DNA of 64,000 nt from Rhodoferax sp. (GTDB lineage: Bacteria; Pseudomonadota; Gammaproteobacteria; Burkholderiales; Burkholderiaceae_C): contig NZ_JANXMU010000036.1 in assembly GCF_025354435.1 (NCBI RefSeq), positions 1 to 64,000 on the forward strand. The letters are read 5' to 3'. Shown one piece after another: positions 1-8,748 of the stretch. The translations under genes and the position numbers were made by a program. The notes under the pieces are model-generated. The model had not been told where the DNA came from. It ran no database searches and saw only the letters and a program-made list of their open reading frames with translations. How positions within the stretch are numbered: position 1 is the stretch's first letter; the number at the start of each line of letters is the position of its first letter.

Positions 1-639
1 AAACACCGCAATGTGGTGGTGGCCTGCGCCCTCGGGAGCCAAAGCCGCCGAGGTGTCGGACACGTACAGCAGTGTTTCGTCGGGCGAAAACGCGAGGCCA
101 TTGGGTTCTTGCACCCAGGCGGTGGCGGCGCTCAGTTTGCCGGTCAGCGGGCTGTAGCAAAACACATGGTTGGCCGCTTGCTCGGATGCCGCCTTGTGGC
201 CCTCAACGTCGCTCAAGATGCCATACGGTGGGTCGGTGAACCAAAGGGTGCCGTCGCGTTTGACCACGAGGTCATTGGGCGAGTTGAGGCGTTTGCCCTG
301 GTAGCGGCTGACCACCCGCACATCAGGGGTGGCCGCATGAATGTGGCCGTTGCGCAAGGGCGTTCGCACAAGGGCACGCAGGCCGTGCGAGCAGTGCAGC
401 AGGTCGCCATTCAAGTCCCGCGTATGGCCATTGGTGAACGCTACTTTGTCACGCCACACCGTCATGCCGTCTGAGGCTGACCAGCGCAGCATGCGGTTGT
501 TGGGGATGTCGCTCCACAGCACGGCATCGTCTTCGCGCAGCCACACCGGGCCTTCGCTCCAGACCGCTCCGGTACACAGGCGCTCTAACCGAGCGCCCTG
601 CACCACAGGGGTTAAACGGGGATCAAAAATATCGATCAT
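1..639 (-). CDS. SMP-30/gluconolactonase family sugar lactonase (3' end outside window)
   Basis: This gene starts at ATG 639 and runs off the left edge, so 213 residues are visible. It is a six-bladed propeller lactonase of the SMP-30/gluconolaconase/LRE family, which hydrolyses aldonolactones to aldonic acids. Candidate metal and substrate residues of the family are E29 (SEGPVW), N122-D123 (NSPNDL), N180 (EPNGLA) and D195 (VSDTS). It begins 33 nt downstream of the aldehyde dehydrogenase stop on the same strand, so it is probably co-transcribed. In context it should open a pentono- or hexono-lactone for the dehydratases encoded just upstream. The exact sugar is not determined by the sequence. 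Confidence 0.88.
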   Translation of the reverse strand, partial: MIDIFDPRLTPVVQGARLERLCTGAVWSEGPVWLREDDAVLWSDIPNNRMLRWSASDGMTVWRDKVAFTNGHTRDLNGDLLHCSHGLRALVRTPLRNGHIHAATPDVRVVSRYQGKRLNSPNDLVVKRDGTLWFTDPPYGILSDVEGHKAASEQAANHVFCYSPLTGKLSAATAWVQEPNGLAFSPDETLLYVSDTSAALAPEGAGHHHIAVF

Positions 640-672
640 GCATACACCTTGGGTTCGTCTTGGGCTCAAGGA

Positions 673-2127
673 TCAGGCCAGGGTGTAAGCCGTCTTCACC
701 GTGGTGAAGAACTCTTGCGCGTACTTGCCCTGCTCACGCGGGCCGTAGCTGCTGCCTTTGCGACCGCCAAACGGCACGTGGTAATCGACACCTGCCGTCG
801 GCAGGTTCACCATCACCATGCCCGACTGGCTGTGGCGTTTGAAATGCGTGGCGTATTTCAAGCTGGTCGTGGCAAGGCCTGCGGCCAAACCGAAAGGGGT
901 GTCGTTGGCGGTGGCCAGCGCTTCTTCGTAATCTTTGACGCAGATCACACTGGCCACAGGGCCAAAGATTTCTTCGCGGTTAATGCGCATCTCGGGGGTG
1001 GATTCGCTGAACAGTGCAGGCGTCATGTAATAGCCCTCATGGCCTTCTGAGCTGCGTGGCAGGCGCTCGCCACCACAAGCCAATGTGGCCCCCTCAGCCT
1101 TGCCAATGGCGATGTAGCTCAGGTTTTGCGCCAACTGGCTTTCGCTGGACACGGGGCCGATGTCCGTGCCCATCTTCAACGCATCGTCTACCTTGAGGGT
1201 AGCCATGCGGGCTTTCATCGCCTCAATGAAGGCGGGGTAAATGCCTTCGGTCACGATCAGGCGGCTGGACGCGGTGCAGCGCTGACCGGTACTGAAGAAA
1301 CTGCTTTGCACGCACAACTCCACTGCCTGCGTGAGATTGGCATCGTCAAGCACGATTTGCGGGTTCTTGCCGCCCATTTCCAACTGCACCTTCTTGAAGC
1401 TCTGCGCAGCACTTTGCGCAATGCGGCCGCCTACCCCCACCGAACCAGTGAAGCTGATGGCCGTGACACCAGGGTGGTTGACCAGGGCATCGCCAATCAC
1501 GCTGCCACGGCCCATAACCAGATTGAAAACCCCCGCTGGAATGCCGCTGCGGCTGATGATTTCGGCCAGTGCCCAGGCACTGCCGGACACCAAATCAGCC
1601 GGCTTGAGCACCACGCAATTGCCAAAAGCCAGGGCTGGAGCAATCTTCCACGCAGGAATGGCGACGGGGAAATTCCACGGCGTGATCAGTCCCACCACAC
1701 CCACGGGTTCGCGGGTGATATCAATGCCGATACCGGGGCGCACCGAGGGCAGTGTTTCACCACTCAAACGCAGGCATTCACCAGCAAAAAATTTGAAAAT
1801 ATGACCCGCACGAGTGACTTCACCAATGCCTTCAGGCCGTGTCTTGCCCTCTTCGCGGGCTAACAGGATGCCCAGCTCTTCTTTGCGGGCCAGGATTTCA
1901 CGGCCGATGTTATCGAGCGCATCAGAGCGGGCCTGGATACCACTGGTACTCCATGCGGGGAAAGCAGCTTGCGCCGCAGCGACGGCGGCATTCACATGGT
2001 CAGCACCGCCCTGGGTGTAATGGCCCACCACATCCGCCAGATTGCTGGGGTTGAGGTTGGGTGCGGTGCTGGGGCCGGCAAGCCATTCGCCGTTAATCAG
2101 GTTATTGAAGTCTTGTGAGGTGGTCAT
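673..2127 (-). CDS. NAD(P)-dependent aldehyde dehydrogenase, probable alpha-ketoglutarate semialdehyde dehydrogenase
   Basis: The protein is 484 aa from ATG 2127 (MTTSQDF); the longer open frame upstream runs into the preceding gene and is rejected. It is a full-length aldehyde dehydrogenase with the oxyanion Asn in WNFP (N152), cofactor Lys in KPAD (K175), general base E250 (LEMGGK) and catalytic C284 (GQRCTAS). The GQRC context is frequent in 2,5-dioxovalerate (alpha-ketoglutarate semialdehyde) dehydrogenases. The gene lies 29 nt after a 2-keto-3-deoxyarabonate-type dehydratase, whose product is that semialdehyde. The inferred role is the last step of an oxidative sugar-acid route, giving 2-oxoglutarate. 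Succinate-semialdehyde activity cannot be excluded from sequence alone. Confidence 0.88.
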   Translation of the reverse strand: MTTSQDFNNLINGEWLAGPSTAPNLNPSNLADVVGHYTQGGADHVNAAVAAAQAAFPAWSTSGIQARSDALDNIGREILARKEELGILLAREEGKTRPEGIGEVTRAGHIFKFFAGECLRLSGETLPSVRPGIGIDITREPVGVVGLITPWNFPVAIPAWKIAPALAFGNCVVLKPADLVSGSAWALAEIISRSGIPAGVFNLVMGRGSVIGDALVNHPGVTAISFTGSVGVGGRIAQSAAQSFKKVQLEMGGKNPQIVLDDANLTQAVELCVQSSFFSTGQRCTASSRLIVTEGIYPAFIEAMKARMATLKVDDALKMGTDIGPVSSESQLAQNLSYIAIGKAEGATLACGGERLPRSSEGHEGYYMTPALFSESTPEMRINREEIFGPVASVICVKDYEEALATANDTPFGLAAGLATTSLKYATHFKRHSQSGMVMVNLPTAGVDYHVPFGGRKGSSYGPREQGKYAQEFFTTVKTAYTLA

Positions 2128-2156
2128 ACAGTATCTAACAGGTGTGTTGAGCAGGC

Positions 2157-3098
2157 TTATTTGCCCCAGCGCAGCACCATCGGATCCAGCCGCTTGGCTG
2201 CGTCCATCAGGCCTTTGCGCACCTCGGGGTGCATGGTGGGAAAAGGGTGACGTGGGGCTTCGCAGGCGATGATGCCGCCCTCGCGCATCAGGGCTTTGGC
2301 GGTCAGGATGCCACCTTGGCGGTTTTCGTAATTGATAAGCGGCAGCCATTTCGCGTAGGCCGCTACCGCCTCTTCACGCCGCCCAGCCAGGTAGGGGTCA
2401 ATGATGGTGCGGATGCCATCAGGGTACGCGCCACCGGTCATCGCCCCTGTTGCACCCGCGTCCAGATCGGCCAGCAAGGTGATGGCTTCTTCGCCGTCCC
2501 ACGGGCCTTCAATGGCGTCACCACCGAGGCGAATCAGCTCGCGCAGCTTGCTGGCAGCGCCTGCGGTTTCGATCTTGAAATACGCCAGGTTTTTGATCTC
2601 TTTCGCCATGCGGGCGAGGAATTCAGCGCTCAAGACAGTGCCGCTGGCAGGCGCGTCTTGCACCATGATGGGAATGCTCAGCGCGTCAGAAAGCTGGGCG
2701 TAGAACTCATAGATTTTGGCCTCAGGCACGCGAAAGGTGGCCCCGTGGTAAGGCGGCATCACCATCACCATCGCGGCCCCCAGGTCTTGCGCACGGCGGC
2801 TGCGCTCGGCACAGATCTGGGTACTGAAATGGGTGGTGGTGACGATGATGGGCAAGCGGCCTTTGACGTGCGCCAAGATAGTCCGGGTCAGCACTTCGCG
2901 CTCATCATCCGACACCACAAACTGCTCGGAGAAGTTGGCCAGGATGCAGATGCCGTTCGAGCCAGCGTCGATCATGAAGTCAATGCAACGCTTTTGGCCT
3001 TCGAGATCGAGCGAACCATCGGCATGAAAGATGGTCGGGGCGACGGGGAAGACCCCTTGGTACGGTTTTGGTGCGGTCATGGGAGCATTCATGTGCAT
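2157..3098 (-). CDS. DapA-family dehydratase, probable L-2-keto-3-deoxyarabonate dehydratase
   Basis: The protein is about 313 aa and belongs to the dihydrodipicolinate synthase/NAL class-I aldolase superfamily. The Schiff-base lysine is K175 in AYFKIET. Its motifs (ILANFSEQF, MPPYHGATF, VQDAPASG, GPWDGEEAI) match what I recall of the Azospirillum-type L-2-keto-3-deoxyarabonate dehydratase rather than DapA or NanA. That enzyme dehydrates and deaminates nothing, but converts the 2-keto-3-deoxypentonate to alpha-ketoglutarate semialdehyde. The start chosen is ATG 3098, which overlaps the stop of the upstream enolase gene (TGATG), so the two are translationally coupled. GTG 3101 and ATG 3092 are alternatives. 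The aldehyde dehydrogenase follows directly. Confidence 0.87.
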   Translation of the reverse strand: MHMNAPMTAPKPYQGVFPVAPTIFHADGSLDLEGQKRCIDFMIDAGSNGICILANFSEQFVVSDDEREVLTRTILAHVKGRLPIIVTTTHFSTQICAERSRRAQDLGAAMVMVMPPYHGATFRVPEAKIYEFYAQLSDALSIPIMVQDAPASGTVLSAEFLARMAKEIKNLAYFKIETAGAASKLRELIRLGGDAIEGPWDGEEAITLLADLDAGATGAMTGGAYPDGIRTIIDPYLAGRREEAVAAYAKWLPLINYENRQGGILTAKALMREGGIIACEAPRHPFPTMHPEVRKGLMDAAKRLDPMVLRWGK

Positions 3099-4270
3099 CA
3101 CTCAATGATGTTGAACTGGTCAAGGAACTCGGTCTTGAGCGTGAGGCCAAGGCCGGGTGTGTTGTCGTCGAGTTGCACAAAGCCGTTCTCGGCCACCGGC
3201 TCACCGTCAAAGATGTAATAGAACAGCTCGTTGCCCACTTCCACGTCGAACATGGGGAAGTATTCGCTCATCGGACTGGCGATGGTGCTCATGGTCAGGT
3301 GGTAGTTGTGCATCTGGCCCGCGTGGGGAATGACCGGCACGCTGTAGGCCTCGCACAGGGCATTGATCTTGTGCGCGGCGGTGATGCCGCCGACGCGATT
3401 GGTGTCGTACTGCACCACGCTGACGGCTTTTTTGTCCAGCAACTGCTTGAAGCCGTAGAGGCTGAATTCGTGCTCGCCGCCGCTGATCGGGATGATGTTC
3501 ATGGCGTTGAGTTCGGCGTAGCCGTCGATGTCGTCGGCGATCACCGGCTCTTCCAGCCAGCGCGGTTCGTACTTGGCCAGCTTGAGCAGCATGCGCTTGG
3601 CGTATTCCAGGTTCCAGCCCATGTAGCACTCCAGCATTAAATCGCTGTCATAGCCGATGACTTCGCGGATGGCGGCGACCGATTTCAGGTTCTCAGCCAC
3701 GCCGTGTTGCAGGTGGGCGGGGCCGTAGCCAAAGCGCATCTTGAAAGCGGTGAAACCCTGGTCTTTGAAGGTCTGGGCTTCCTTTTGCATCTCCGCCAGG
3801 TCGGTGCGGTACAGCTTGCTGTAGTAGCAAGGAATTTTTTCCTTGGTGCGCCCACCCAGCAGCTTGAAAACGGGCTTGTTGACGGACTTGCCCAGGATGT
3901 CCCAGATCGCCAAGTCGATGGCCGAAATCGCGCCCATGGTCACGCCCTTGCGGCCCCAGGCGTGGGTGGCGCGGTACATGCGCTGCCACAGGTATTCGTA
4001 GTCCCAGGGGTCCTGGCCGATGACCAGCGGCGCCAGGTATTCGTCGATGATGGCCTTGGCGATCTTGGGGGCCAGGGCCACGTTGCCCAGGCCGATGATG
4101 CCGCTGTCGGTTTCAATCTCCACCACCGTCCAGGAATGGAAGCGGAAAGTGCTCATGCTCTCGGTCTTGGAATAAACCAGATCCATGGCGTTGGAGCAGA
4201 AGTTGCCTTGTGGGGGCACGGTTTTGCCCTTCCATTCGAAGACGCGGGCGCGGACGGCGGTGATTTTCAT
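3098..4270 (-). CDS. Enolase-superfamily sugar-acid dehydratase (RhamD-like)
   Basis: The protein is 390 aa from ATG 4270, preceded by a GAAGAGAGA ribosome site. It is a mandelate racemase/enolase-superfamily acid-sugar dehydratase. The capping domain is N-terminal, and the barrel carries putative Mg ligands E214 (LMLECYMG), E240/E241 (WLEEPV) and E266 (SGGEHE). A general-acid/base His lies in PHAG (about H316). The GEHE and [10 protein letters not shown] stretches resemble the L-rhamnonate dehydratase subgroup. The first ligand is usually Asp in this superfamily; here the aligned residue appears to be Glu. The likely product is a 2-keto-3-deoxy acid that feeds the next gene. Because that gene looks pentonate-specific, arabinonate, lyxonate or xylonate are the substrates to test. 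Confidence 0.87.
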   Translation of the reverse strand: MKITAVRARVFEWKGKTVPPQGNFCSNAMDLVYSKTESMSTFRFHSWTVVEIETDSGIIGLGNVALAPKIAKAIIDEYLAPLVIGQDPWDYEYLWQRMYRATHAWGRKGVTMGAISAIDLAIWDILGKSVNKPVFKLLGGRTKEKIPCYYSKLYRTDLAEMQKEAQTFKDQGFTAFKMRFGYGPAHLQHGVAENLKSVAAIREVIGYDSDLMLECYMGWNLEYAKRMLLKLAKYEPRWLEEPVIADDIDGYAELNAMNIIPISGGEHEFSLYGFKQLLDKKAVSVVQYDTNRVGGITAAHKINALCEAYSVPVIPHAGQMHNYHLTMSTIASPMSEYFPMFDVEVGNELFYYIFDGEPVAENGFVQLDDNTPGLGLTLKTEFLDQFNIIE

Positions 4271-4283
4271 GGTCTGTCTCTCT

Positions 4284-5315
4284 TCAGTTCGTAGGTTGTG
4301 CCAGGCCCATGCGGGCGGCGATGCGGAAGGCGTTGTAGGTGGCGTTGACATCGGCTTTGCCCTGGCCTGCGATGTCGTAGGCCGTGCCGTGGGCGGGCGT
4401 GGTGATGGGCACGGGCAGGCCGCCCTGCACCGTCACGCCCTTGCTGAAGCCCATCAGCTTGATGGCGATCTGGCCCTGGTCGTGGTACATGGTGACGATG
4501 GCCTGGTACTCACCGTCCCGGGCTTTCAGGAAGATGGTGTCGGCCGGGAACGGACCCTCCACTGCGATGCCCTGTGCCTGCAGTGCGGCCACCGCCGGGG
4601 CGATGGTGTCGATTTCTTCGCGCCCGCAGGTGCCGCCGTCGCCGCCGTGCGGGTTGAAGGCCGCCACCGCCACCTTCGGCGTAGCAATGCCGCTGGCCTG
4701 CAGCGAGCGGTAGATCAGGGCGGCAGCCTGCTGGATGCGCTCTTGCGTCAGATAGCTAGCGGCATCCTTGAGCGGAATGTGGGACGACACGCGCGAGGTC
4801 CACAAATCGCCCAACGTGTTGAACTCGCAGAAGTAGGTTTTCACGCCCAGGTACTCGGCAAAGTGGTGCAGCTCATCTTCATGGCGCAGGCCGCCTTGCT
4901 TCATGGCGAACTTGTTCAGCGGGGCAAAGCAGATGGCATCCACCTCGCCGCGCTGGGTGGCATCCATGCAGGCGTTGAGCACCTGCAGCACCGACGCACC
5001 GCCGATGGCCTGGGCCTGGCTGCGCACCACCTGCGCGGCGGTCACGGTGTCCATGGGCAGCCAGGCGGGCAGGGAGGTGTCGACCCGGGAGCGCACTTCG
5101 GCGAAGCTGTGCACCGGCTGGGTGGCCACCTGCACACCGGCGATTTTTTGGCCTTCGGCCCAGAGCCAGGCATCGCCGACCAGCACGATGTTGGCGTGCG
5201 CTGTGGCATCGGTCTGGCCGAGCAGGCGGGCGATCAGTTCGGGGCCGATGCCCGCGGGGTCGCCCAGCGTGAGGGCTACCACAGGCTGGGTGGCGGGTTG
5301 GGTTGCAGTCTGCAT
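4284..5315 (-). CDS. PdxA-family dehydrogenase paralogue (PdxA2-like)
   Basis: The protein is 343 aa from ATG 5315 (MQTATQP). It has the PdxA-family signature [11 protein letters not shown] near the N-terminus, the metal/phosphate-site motif NPHGGDGG and a C-terminal MYHDQGQ histidine motif. It ends 13 nt before the enolase-superfamily gene and is first in the catabolic operon. A second, canonical pdxA lies at 44179-45216, so this copy probably does not serve vitamin B6 synthesis. Known PdxA2 proteins oxidise 4-phospho-threonate or -erythronate and usually pair with a DUF1537 kinase; no such kinase is visible here. Its substrate is therefore unresolved. Confidence 0.85.
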   Translation of the reverse strand: MQTATQPATQPVVALTLGDPAGIGPELIARLLGQTDATAHANIVLVGDAWLWAEGQKIAGVQVATQPVHSFAEVRSRVDTSLPAWLPMDTVTAAQVVRSQAQAIGGASVLQVLNACMDATQRGEVDAICFAPLNKFAMKQGGLRHEDELHHFAEYLGVKTYFCEFNTLGDLWTSRVSSHIPLKDAASYLTQERIQQAAALIYRSLQASGIATPKVAVAAFNPHGGDGGTCGREEIDTIAPAVAALQAQGIAVEGPFPADTIFLKARDGEYQAIVTMYHDQGQIAIKLMGFSKGVTVQGGLPVPITTPAHGTAYDIAGQGKADVNATYNAFRIAARMGLAQPTN

Positions 5316-5505
5316 GGTGGCGTCCAGTAGGTTGGGTCCAACCGGACGCAGGCATCCAGTTACCACCAGACGGGCTGGCAATACATGGGGGCTTGTCTCC
5401 GGTCACAATGTCTTCGCAATGCGTTGGGGTAGAGCGTATCTTAGGAAGCCGATTGATTCCCGTATAGTGAAAGTATTTGATGTATTGATTGCCTGGGGTT
5501 ATTAA
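5316..5505. promoter_or_regulatory. Divergent promoter region between the sugar-acid operon and its LysR regulator
   Basis: This 190-nt gap separates two divergent genes and must hold the promoters of both. It is AT-richer than its surroundings from about 5440 to 5505, with TTGAT repeats (for example around 5451 and 5477) of the kind LysR-type operators often contain. No hexamer pair or T-N11-A operator could be assigned with confidence. Confidence 0.4.
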
Positions 5506-6429
5506 ATGACGGCGACTACCGACACCACCACCCAGCTGCTGAACCGCCTGCGTATGCGCCAGGTGGCCCTGCTGCTGGCGATTGACGAACACCGCACCTT
5601 GTACGCCGCTTCGCAGCAGATGGGCATGACCCAGCCTGCAGCGACCAAGATGTTGCACGAGCTGGAGGACGCGCTGGGCCAGCCCCTGTTTGACCGAGTG
5701 GGGCGGGGCCTGCGGTTAAATCCGGCCGGGCAAGCGGTAACGAACACCTTTCGCGGCATGCGCGGCACCATGGAGGCGTTAAACCGCGAGCTGCAGGACT
5801 TGCGCCTGGGTGGGGCCGGCAAACTGTTCATTGGAAGCATCATGGCCGCGTCGCCGGGGCTGCTGACCGACAGCCTGATCCGCCTCAAAGAGGAGTACCC
5901 GCTGCTGTCTATCGAGATTGCGGTGGACACCAGCGACCGCCTGGTGGAGCAAATGCGCGAAGGCACGCTGGACGTGGTGATTGGCCGCATGCTGGGCCCG
6001 GCGCGGCAGAACCACCACTTTCAGCCGATTGGCGAGGAGCCGCTGTCGGTGGTGGTGGCGATTGACCACCCGTTGGCCGACAAAGCACACGTGTCATTTG
6101 ACGACATGCTGCAGTTTCCGTGGATTTTGCAGCCCCATGGCAGCCCCATGCGCGAGGTGCTGGAGCAGGAGTTTCGCGACCACCACACGGGGTTTCACCG
6201 CGGGCTGATCGAGACCTCGTCCATTCTCACTACCACCAACCTGATCTTCAAGACCCAGATGATTGCGGTGATTCCCGAGTCCAGCGCCAGCCGCTACCAG
6301 ACCCACGGGCTGCTAAAAATACTGTCTTACACCATCAACCACAAGCTGGCGGCTTACGGCAGCATTGTGCGCAGCGACCGGCCTTTGGGTGTGGCGACAG
6401 CCCGGTTTCTAGAATTGCTCCATACCTAG
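5506..6429 (+). CDS. LysR-family transcriptional regulator
   Basis: The protein is 307 aa and starts at ATG 5506. The N-terminal winged helix-turn-helix spans about residues 15-75 (QVALLLAIDEHRTLYAASQQ, then AATKMLHELEDALGQPLF). A periplasmic-binding-like effector domain follows to the C-terminus. The overall type resembles LysR regulators of sugar and aromatic transport and catabolism (GbpR/PecT-like). It is divergent from the sugar-acid catabolic operon and is the obvious candidate to control it. It is followed by a dispersed palindromic repeat and then the convergent phhA gene. Confidence 0.9.
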   Translation: MTATTDTTTQLLNRLRMRQVALLLAIDEHRTLYAASQQMGMTQPAATKMLHELEDALGQPLFDRVGRGLRLNPAGQAVTNTFRGMRGTMEALNRELQDLRLGGAGKLFIGSIMAASPGLLTDSLIRLKEEYPLLSIEIAVDTSDRLVEQMREGTLDVVIGRMLGPARQNHHFQPIGEEPLSVVVAIDHPLADKAHVSFDDMLQFPWILQPHGSPMREVLEQEFRDHHTGFHRGLIETSSILTTTNLIFKTQMIAVIPESSASRYQTHGLLKILSYTINHKLAAYGSIVRSDRPLGVATARFLELLHT

Positions 6430-6444
6430 GTTTTTAAGCTTTTT

Positions 6445-6494
6445 AGCCCTTTAGCGCATATAGCACATACGCTGATAGCTATAAAAAATATAGC
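6445..6494 (+). repeat. Dispersed palindromic repeat, 32-nt core at 6451-6482
   Basis: The core is TTAGCG followed by exactly 26 nt ending in AGCTAT, then an A-rich tail and ATAGC. The same spacing is seen in nine other good copies in the window. This copy sits between the convergent LysR gene and phhA. It can fold weakly and may help terminate both genes. Confidence 0.75.
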
Positions 6495-6495
6495 T

Positions 6496-7371
6496 TTAAC
6501 CCAAGGCGATGCGTACATCGCCTGGCGCTGGCGCATCGGCGGCCAACTCGCCCAGCGTCTGCACCTGGGCATACAGCGGGGTGAAGTCGGGGGCGGTCAC
6601 GTCAAACAGTTGCTGGAAGCTGTCGATCACGAAGTAGGTTTGCTGGTAGCTGTCGATCTTGTAGCGGGTACGCATGCAGCGGGTCACGTCCAGGGCGATG
6701 CGCTGCGGATCGGGGCTGCGCACGCTGTGCTGCAACTCGCCGGACGAGCTGAGGATGCCCGCGCCATAGGCCCGCAGGCCGTCCGCCTGGCGCACCAGAC
6801 CGAACTCGATGGTGTACCAGTACAGGCGCGACAGCAGCTCGCAGGCACCCAGGCGGTGCGCTTTCAGGCCGCCTGCACCGTAGGCCTGCATGTGCTCGGC
6901 AAACACCGGGTTGAACAGCAGCGGCACGTGGCCAAACAGGTCGTGGAACACATCGGGCTCGACGATGTAGTCGTATTCGGCGGGCGTGCGGATCCAGTCG
7001 GTCACGGGGAACTTGCGGTTCGCCAGCAGGGTGAAAAAAGGCACCTCGGGGATCAGTCCGGGCACGGCTACCACCTCCCAACCGGTAGCCGGAGTTAAGC
7101 GGGCGTTGATTTCTTCGAAGCGCGGGATGCGGTCGTGGATGCCCAGCGAGGGCAGGGCTTCGATGAAGGCATCGCAGGCCAAGCCAGGCAGCAGGGCCGA
7201 CTGGCGTTCGAACAGGCGACGGTAGGTGTCGTGGTCTTGCGGCGTGTAGGCAGCGTAGTTTTGCGGGCAGGTGTAGTCGGACAGTACCAGGCCGTCGCGG
7301 GTGTAGTCGCCCCGCGGCGGGCGGTCGCTGCTGCCGTACGTCGCGGCATAAACGGAAGGTTCTGTAGCCAT
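6496..7371 (-). CDS. phhA: Phenylalanine 4-monooxygenase
   Basis: The protein is 291 aa from ATG 7371, with a strong AGGAGA ribosome site 5 nt upstream. It is a bacterial, catalytic-domain-only aromatic amino acid hydroxylase, which converts L-phenylalanine to L-tyrosine with tetrahydrobiopterin, O2 and Fe(II). The iron ligands are visible as H143 and H148 in FHDLFGH and E189 in WYTIEFGLV. The substrate motif TDWIRTPAEYDY lies just before. The gene is divergent from an Lrp/AsnC regulator 98 nt away. No pterin-4a-carbinolamine dehydratase (phhB) gene is seen beside it. Confidence 0.96.
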   Translation of the reverse strand: MATEPSVYAATYGSSDRPPRGDYTRDGLVLSDYTCPQNYAAYTPQDHDTYRRLFERQSALLPGLACDAFIEALPSLGIHDRIPRFEEINARLTPATGWEVVAVPGLIPEVPFFTLLANRKFPVTDWIRTPAEYDYIVEPDVFHDLFGHVPLLFNPVFAEHMQAYGAGGLKAHRLGACELLSRLYWYTIEFGLVRQADGLRAYGAGILSSSGELQHSVRSPDPQRIALDVTRCMRTRYKIDSYQQTYFVIDSFQQLFDVTAPDFTPLYAQVQTLGELAADAPAPGDVRIALG

Positions 7372-7469
7372 GGTGTCTCCTGGGTCAATGTTGGCACTGT
7401 AGACCGCGGGCGATTTAGCTTTACTGCATGTTTGGACTTTCTGCGCAGGAAAGCTGCAAAATCCAGTCC
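7372..7469. promoter_or_regulatory. Divergent phhA/Lrp-type regulator promoter with imperfect inverted repeat
   Basis: The short intergenic region contains an inverted pair, GATTTAGCTTT near 7409 and AAAGCTGCAAAATC near 7451. This arrangement suits an Lrp/AsnC dimer controlling its own gene and phhA. The assignment is by inspection only. Confidence 0.35.
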
Positions 7470-7943
7470 ATGGAAACACTCGACAAGATTGACCGCCTGA
7501 TTTTGCGCAGCCTGCAAGCCGATGGGCGGGCCACCTACGACCAGATTTCAGAGCAGGTGAGCCTGTCGCCCAGCGCGGTGCTGCGGCGTGTGAAGCGGTT
7601 GGAAGACACGGGGGTGATCGCCCGCTACGTGGCCCTGGTCAAGCCCGAAGCCGTGGGCCTGGGGCTGACTGCCTACCTGAACGTGCGGCTGCAGAAGCAC
7701 ACCGAAAGCCACAAGCGCAACCCGATGGACGTGTTCCGTGCCAGTGTGCAAACCTGGCCCGAGGTGGTGGAATGCGCGTCGCTTACCGGCGAGATGGATT
7801 ACCTGCTGCGCGTGGTGGTGCAGGATATGGCGGCCTACTCCCGCTTCATCATGGACACGCTGCTCAAGCACCCCAGCGTGGAAGATTGCAAAACCAGCTT
7901 TGTACTGGACCACGTCAAGGCCACCACGGCCTTGCCGGTCTAG
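7470..7943 (+). CDS. Lrp/AsnC-family transcriptional regulator
   Basis: The protein is 157 aa from ATG 7470 (METLDKIDRLIL), the standard start of this family; a 14-residue upstream extension is rejected. The N-terminal winged HTH covers residues 5-60 (ISEQVSLSPSAVLRRVKRLE). The C-terminal ligand-binding RAM domain covers about 70-150 (LTGEMDYLLRVVV). These proteins form dimers to octamers and usually respond to an amino acid. Being divergent from phhA, it most likely senses phenylalanine or tyrosine and controls phhA. That assignment is inference from position. Confidence 0.92.
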   Translation: METLDKIDRLILRSLQADGRATYDQISEQVSLSPSAVLRRVKRLEDTGVIARYVALVKPEAVGLGLTAYLNVRLQKHTESHKRNPMDVFRASVQTWPEVVECASLTGEMDYLLRVVVQDMAAYSRFIMDTLLKHPSVEDCKTSFVLDHVKATTALPV

Positions 7944-7956
7944 GGTTCGCCGAGAT

Positions 7957-8517
7957 TCAGGCCGCGGAAGCCGCGTTGCGCAGGCGCAAACCAAACGCGA
8001 TGACCAGCACGCCAAAGCTGATGGCAAATCCCCGGATCATCCAGTCAATGGCCGCCACGTAGCTACTGGGGATGATGAACAGCAGAACGCCAAACAGCAC
8101 AGCCAGCGCGCCCGACAAAATCAGGCTCCACTCGCCTTTGATAGACCGGCGCATGCGCAAGGCCGCCACAATCTGGAACGCACCCATGGCCAGGGACCAC
8201 AGCGCCACCAGCGATGGCAAGCCCATGGTTTTGCCCGGCAGAGCAAAAATGACCCAGCCCGCACCAATGCCGACCAGGCCCACCACCGCGAGCGACCACC
8301 AGGGGCGGTTCTTTTCGCGGATCTGGTAAGCGGTGAGCAGAGCTAGAAAGCCGTCTGCAGCCACGTAGGCACCCCAGATGGGGGTCAGTGTTTCGAATTC
8401 GCGGTCAGATACCAGTAAAGCCAGTACACCAAACAGAACCGCGACCAGTCCGCGAAACACCACCCAGCCCCATTGGCGGCCCATTTGAGTCAAAAAATAA
8501 TCGGTGTGTATGCGCAT
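7957..8517 (-). CDS. HdeD/DUF308-family integral membrane protein
   Basis: The protein is 186 aa from ATG 8517 (MRIHTDYF). It has about six hydrophobic helices arranged as repeated pairs (for example VVFRGLVAVLFGVLALLV and LSGALAVLFGVLLFII). This pattern is typical of the DUF308/HdeD family of inner-membrane proteins, some of which are acid-stress associated. No catalytic motif is visible. It is convergent with the Lrp-type regulator, leaving only 13 nt between stops. The function is not known from the sequence. Confidence 0.8.
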   Translation of the reverse strand: MRIHTDYFLTQMGRQWGWVVFRGLVAVLFGVLALLVSDREFETLTPIWGAYVAADGFLALLTAYQIREKNRPWWSLAVVGLVGIGAGWVIFALPGKTMGLPSLVALWSLAMGAFQIVAALRMRRSIKGEWSLILSGALAVLFGVLLFIIPSSYVAAIDWMIRGFAISFGVLVIAFGLRLRNAASAA

Positions 8518-8748
8518 ATCGCGGGTCCCTGTCTGTGAATAAATACCGTAAATTGCATTTTGCAACGGTAGTGAACGCAAAGTTTATGCCGTCTCAGAGA
8601 TGTGTGCACCGTAATTTGTTGTTTTTCGACCGGTGGGGGCCGCATTATTTCGGCATTAATTGGCATGGATTTGGAGGACGGTCTCTAGTCCCCCGGCCAG
8701 GCCGGGCGGCGGACTAGATTTTTAAGGGAAAACCCGTATATTCCAAGG
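8518..8748. other. Intergenic region without a recognised gene
   Basis: This 231-nt stretch separates the divergent HdeD-like and acetyltransferase genes and so carries both promoters. A short GC-rich inverted segment near 8686-8716 (AGTCCCCCGG...GGCGGACT) precedes an AT-rich run. No open frame worth reporting was found. Confidence 0.4.

Noticed and set aside
13-474. Plus-strand open frame over the lactonase gene
   Set aside because: It lies antisense to a clear SMP-30 gene and has low-complexity Gly/Val/His content, as expected for a shadow frame in GC-rich DNA.
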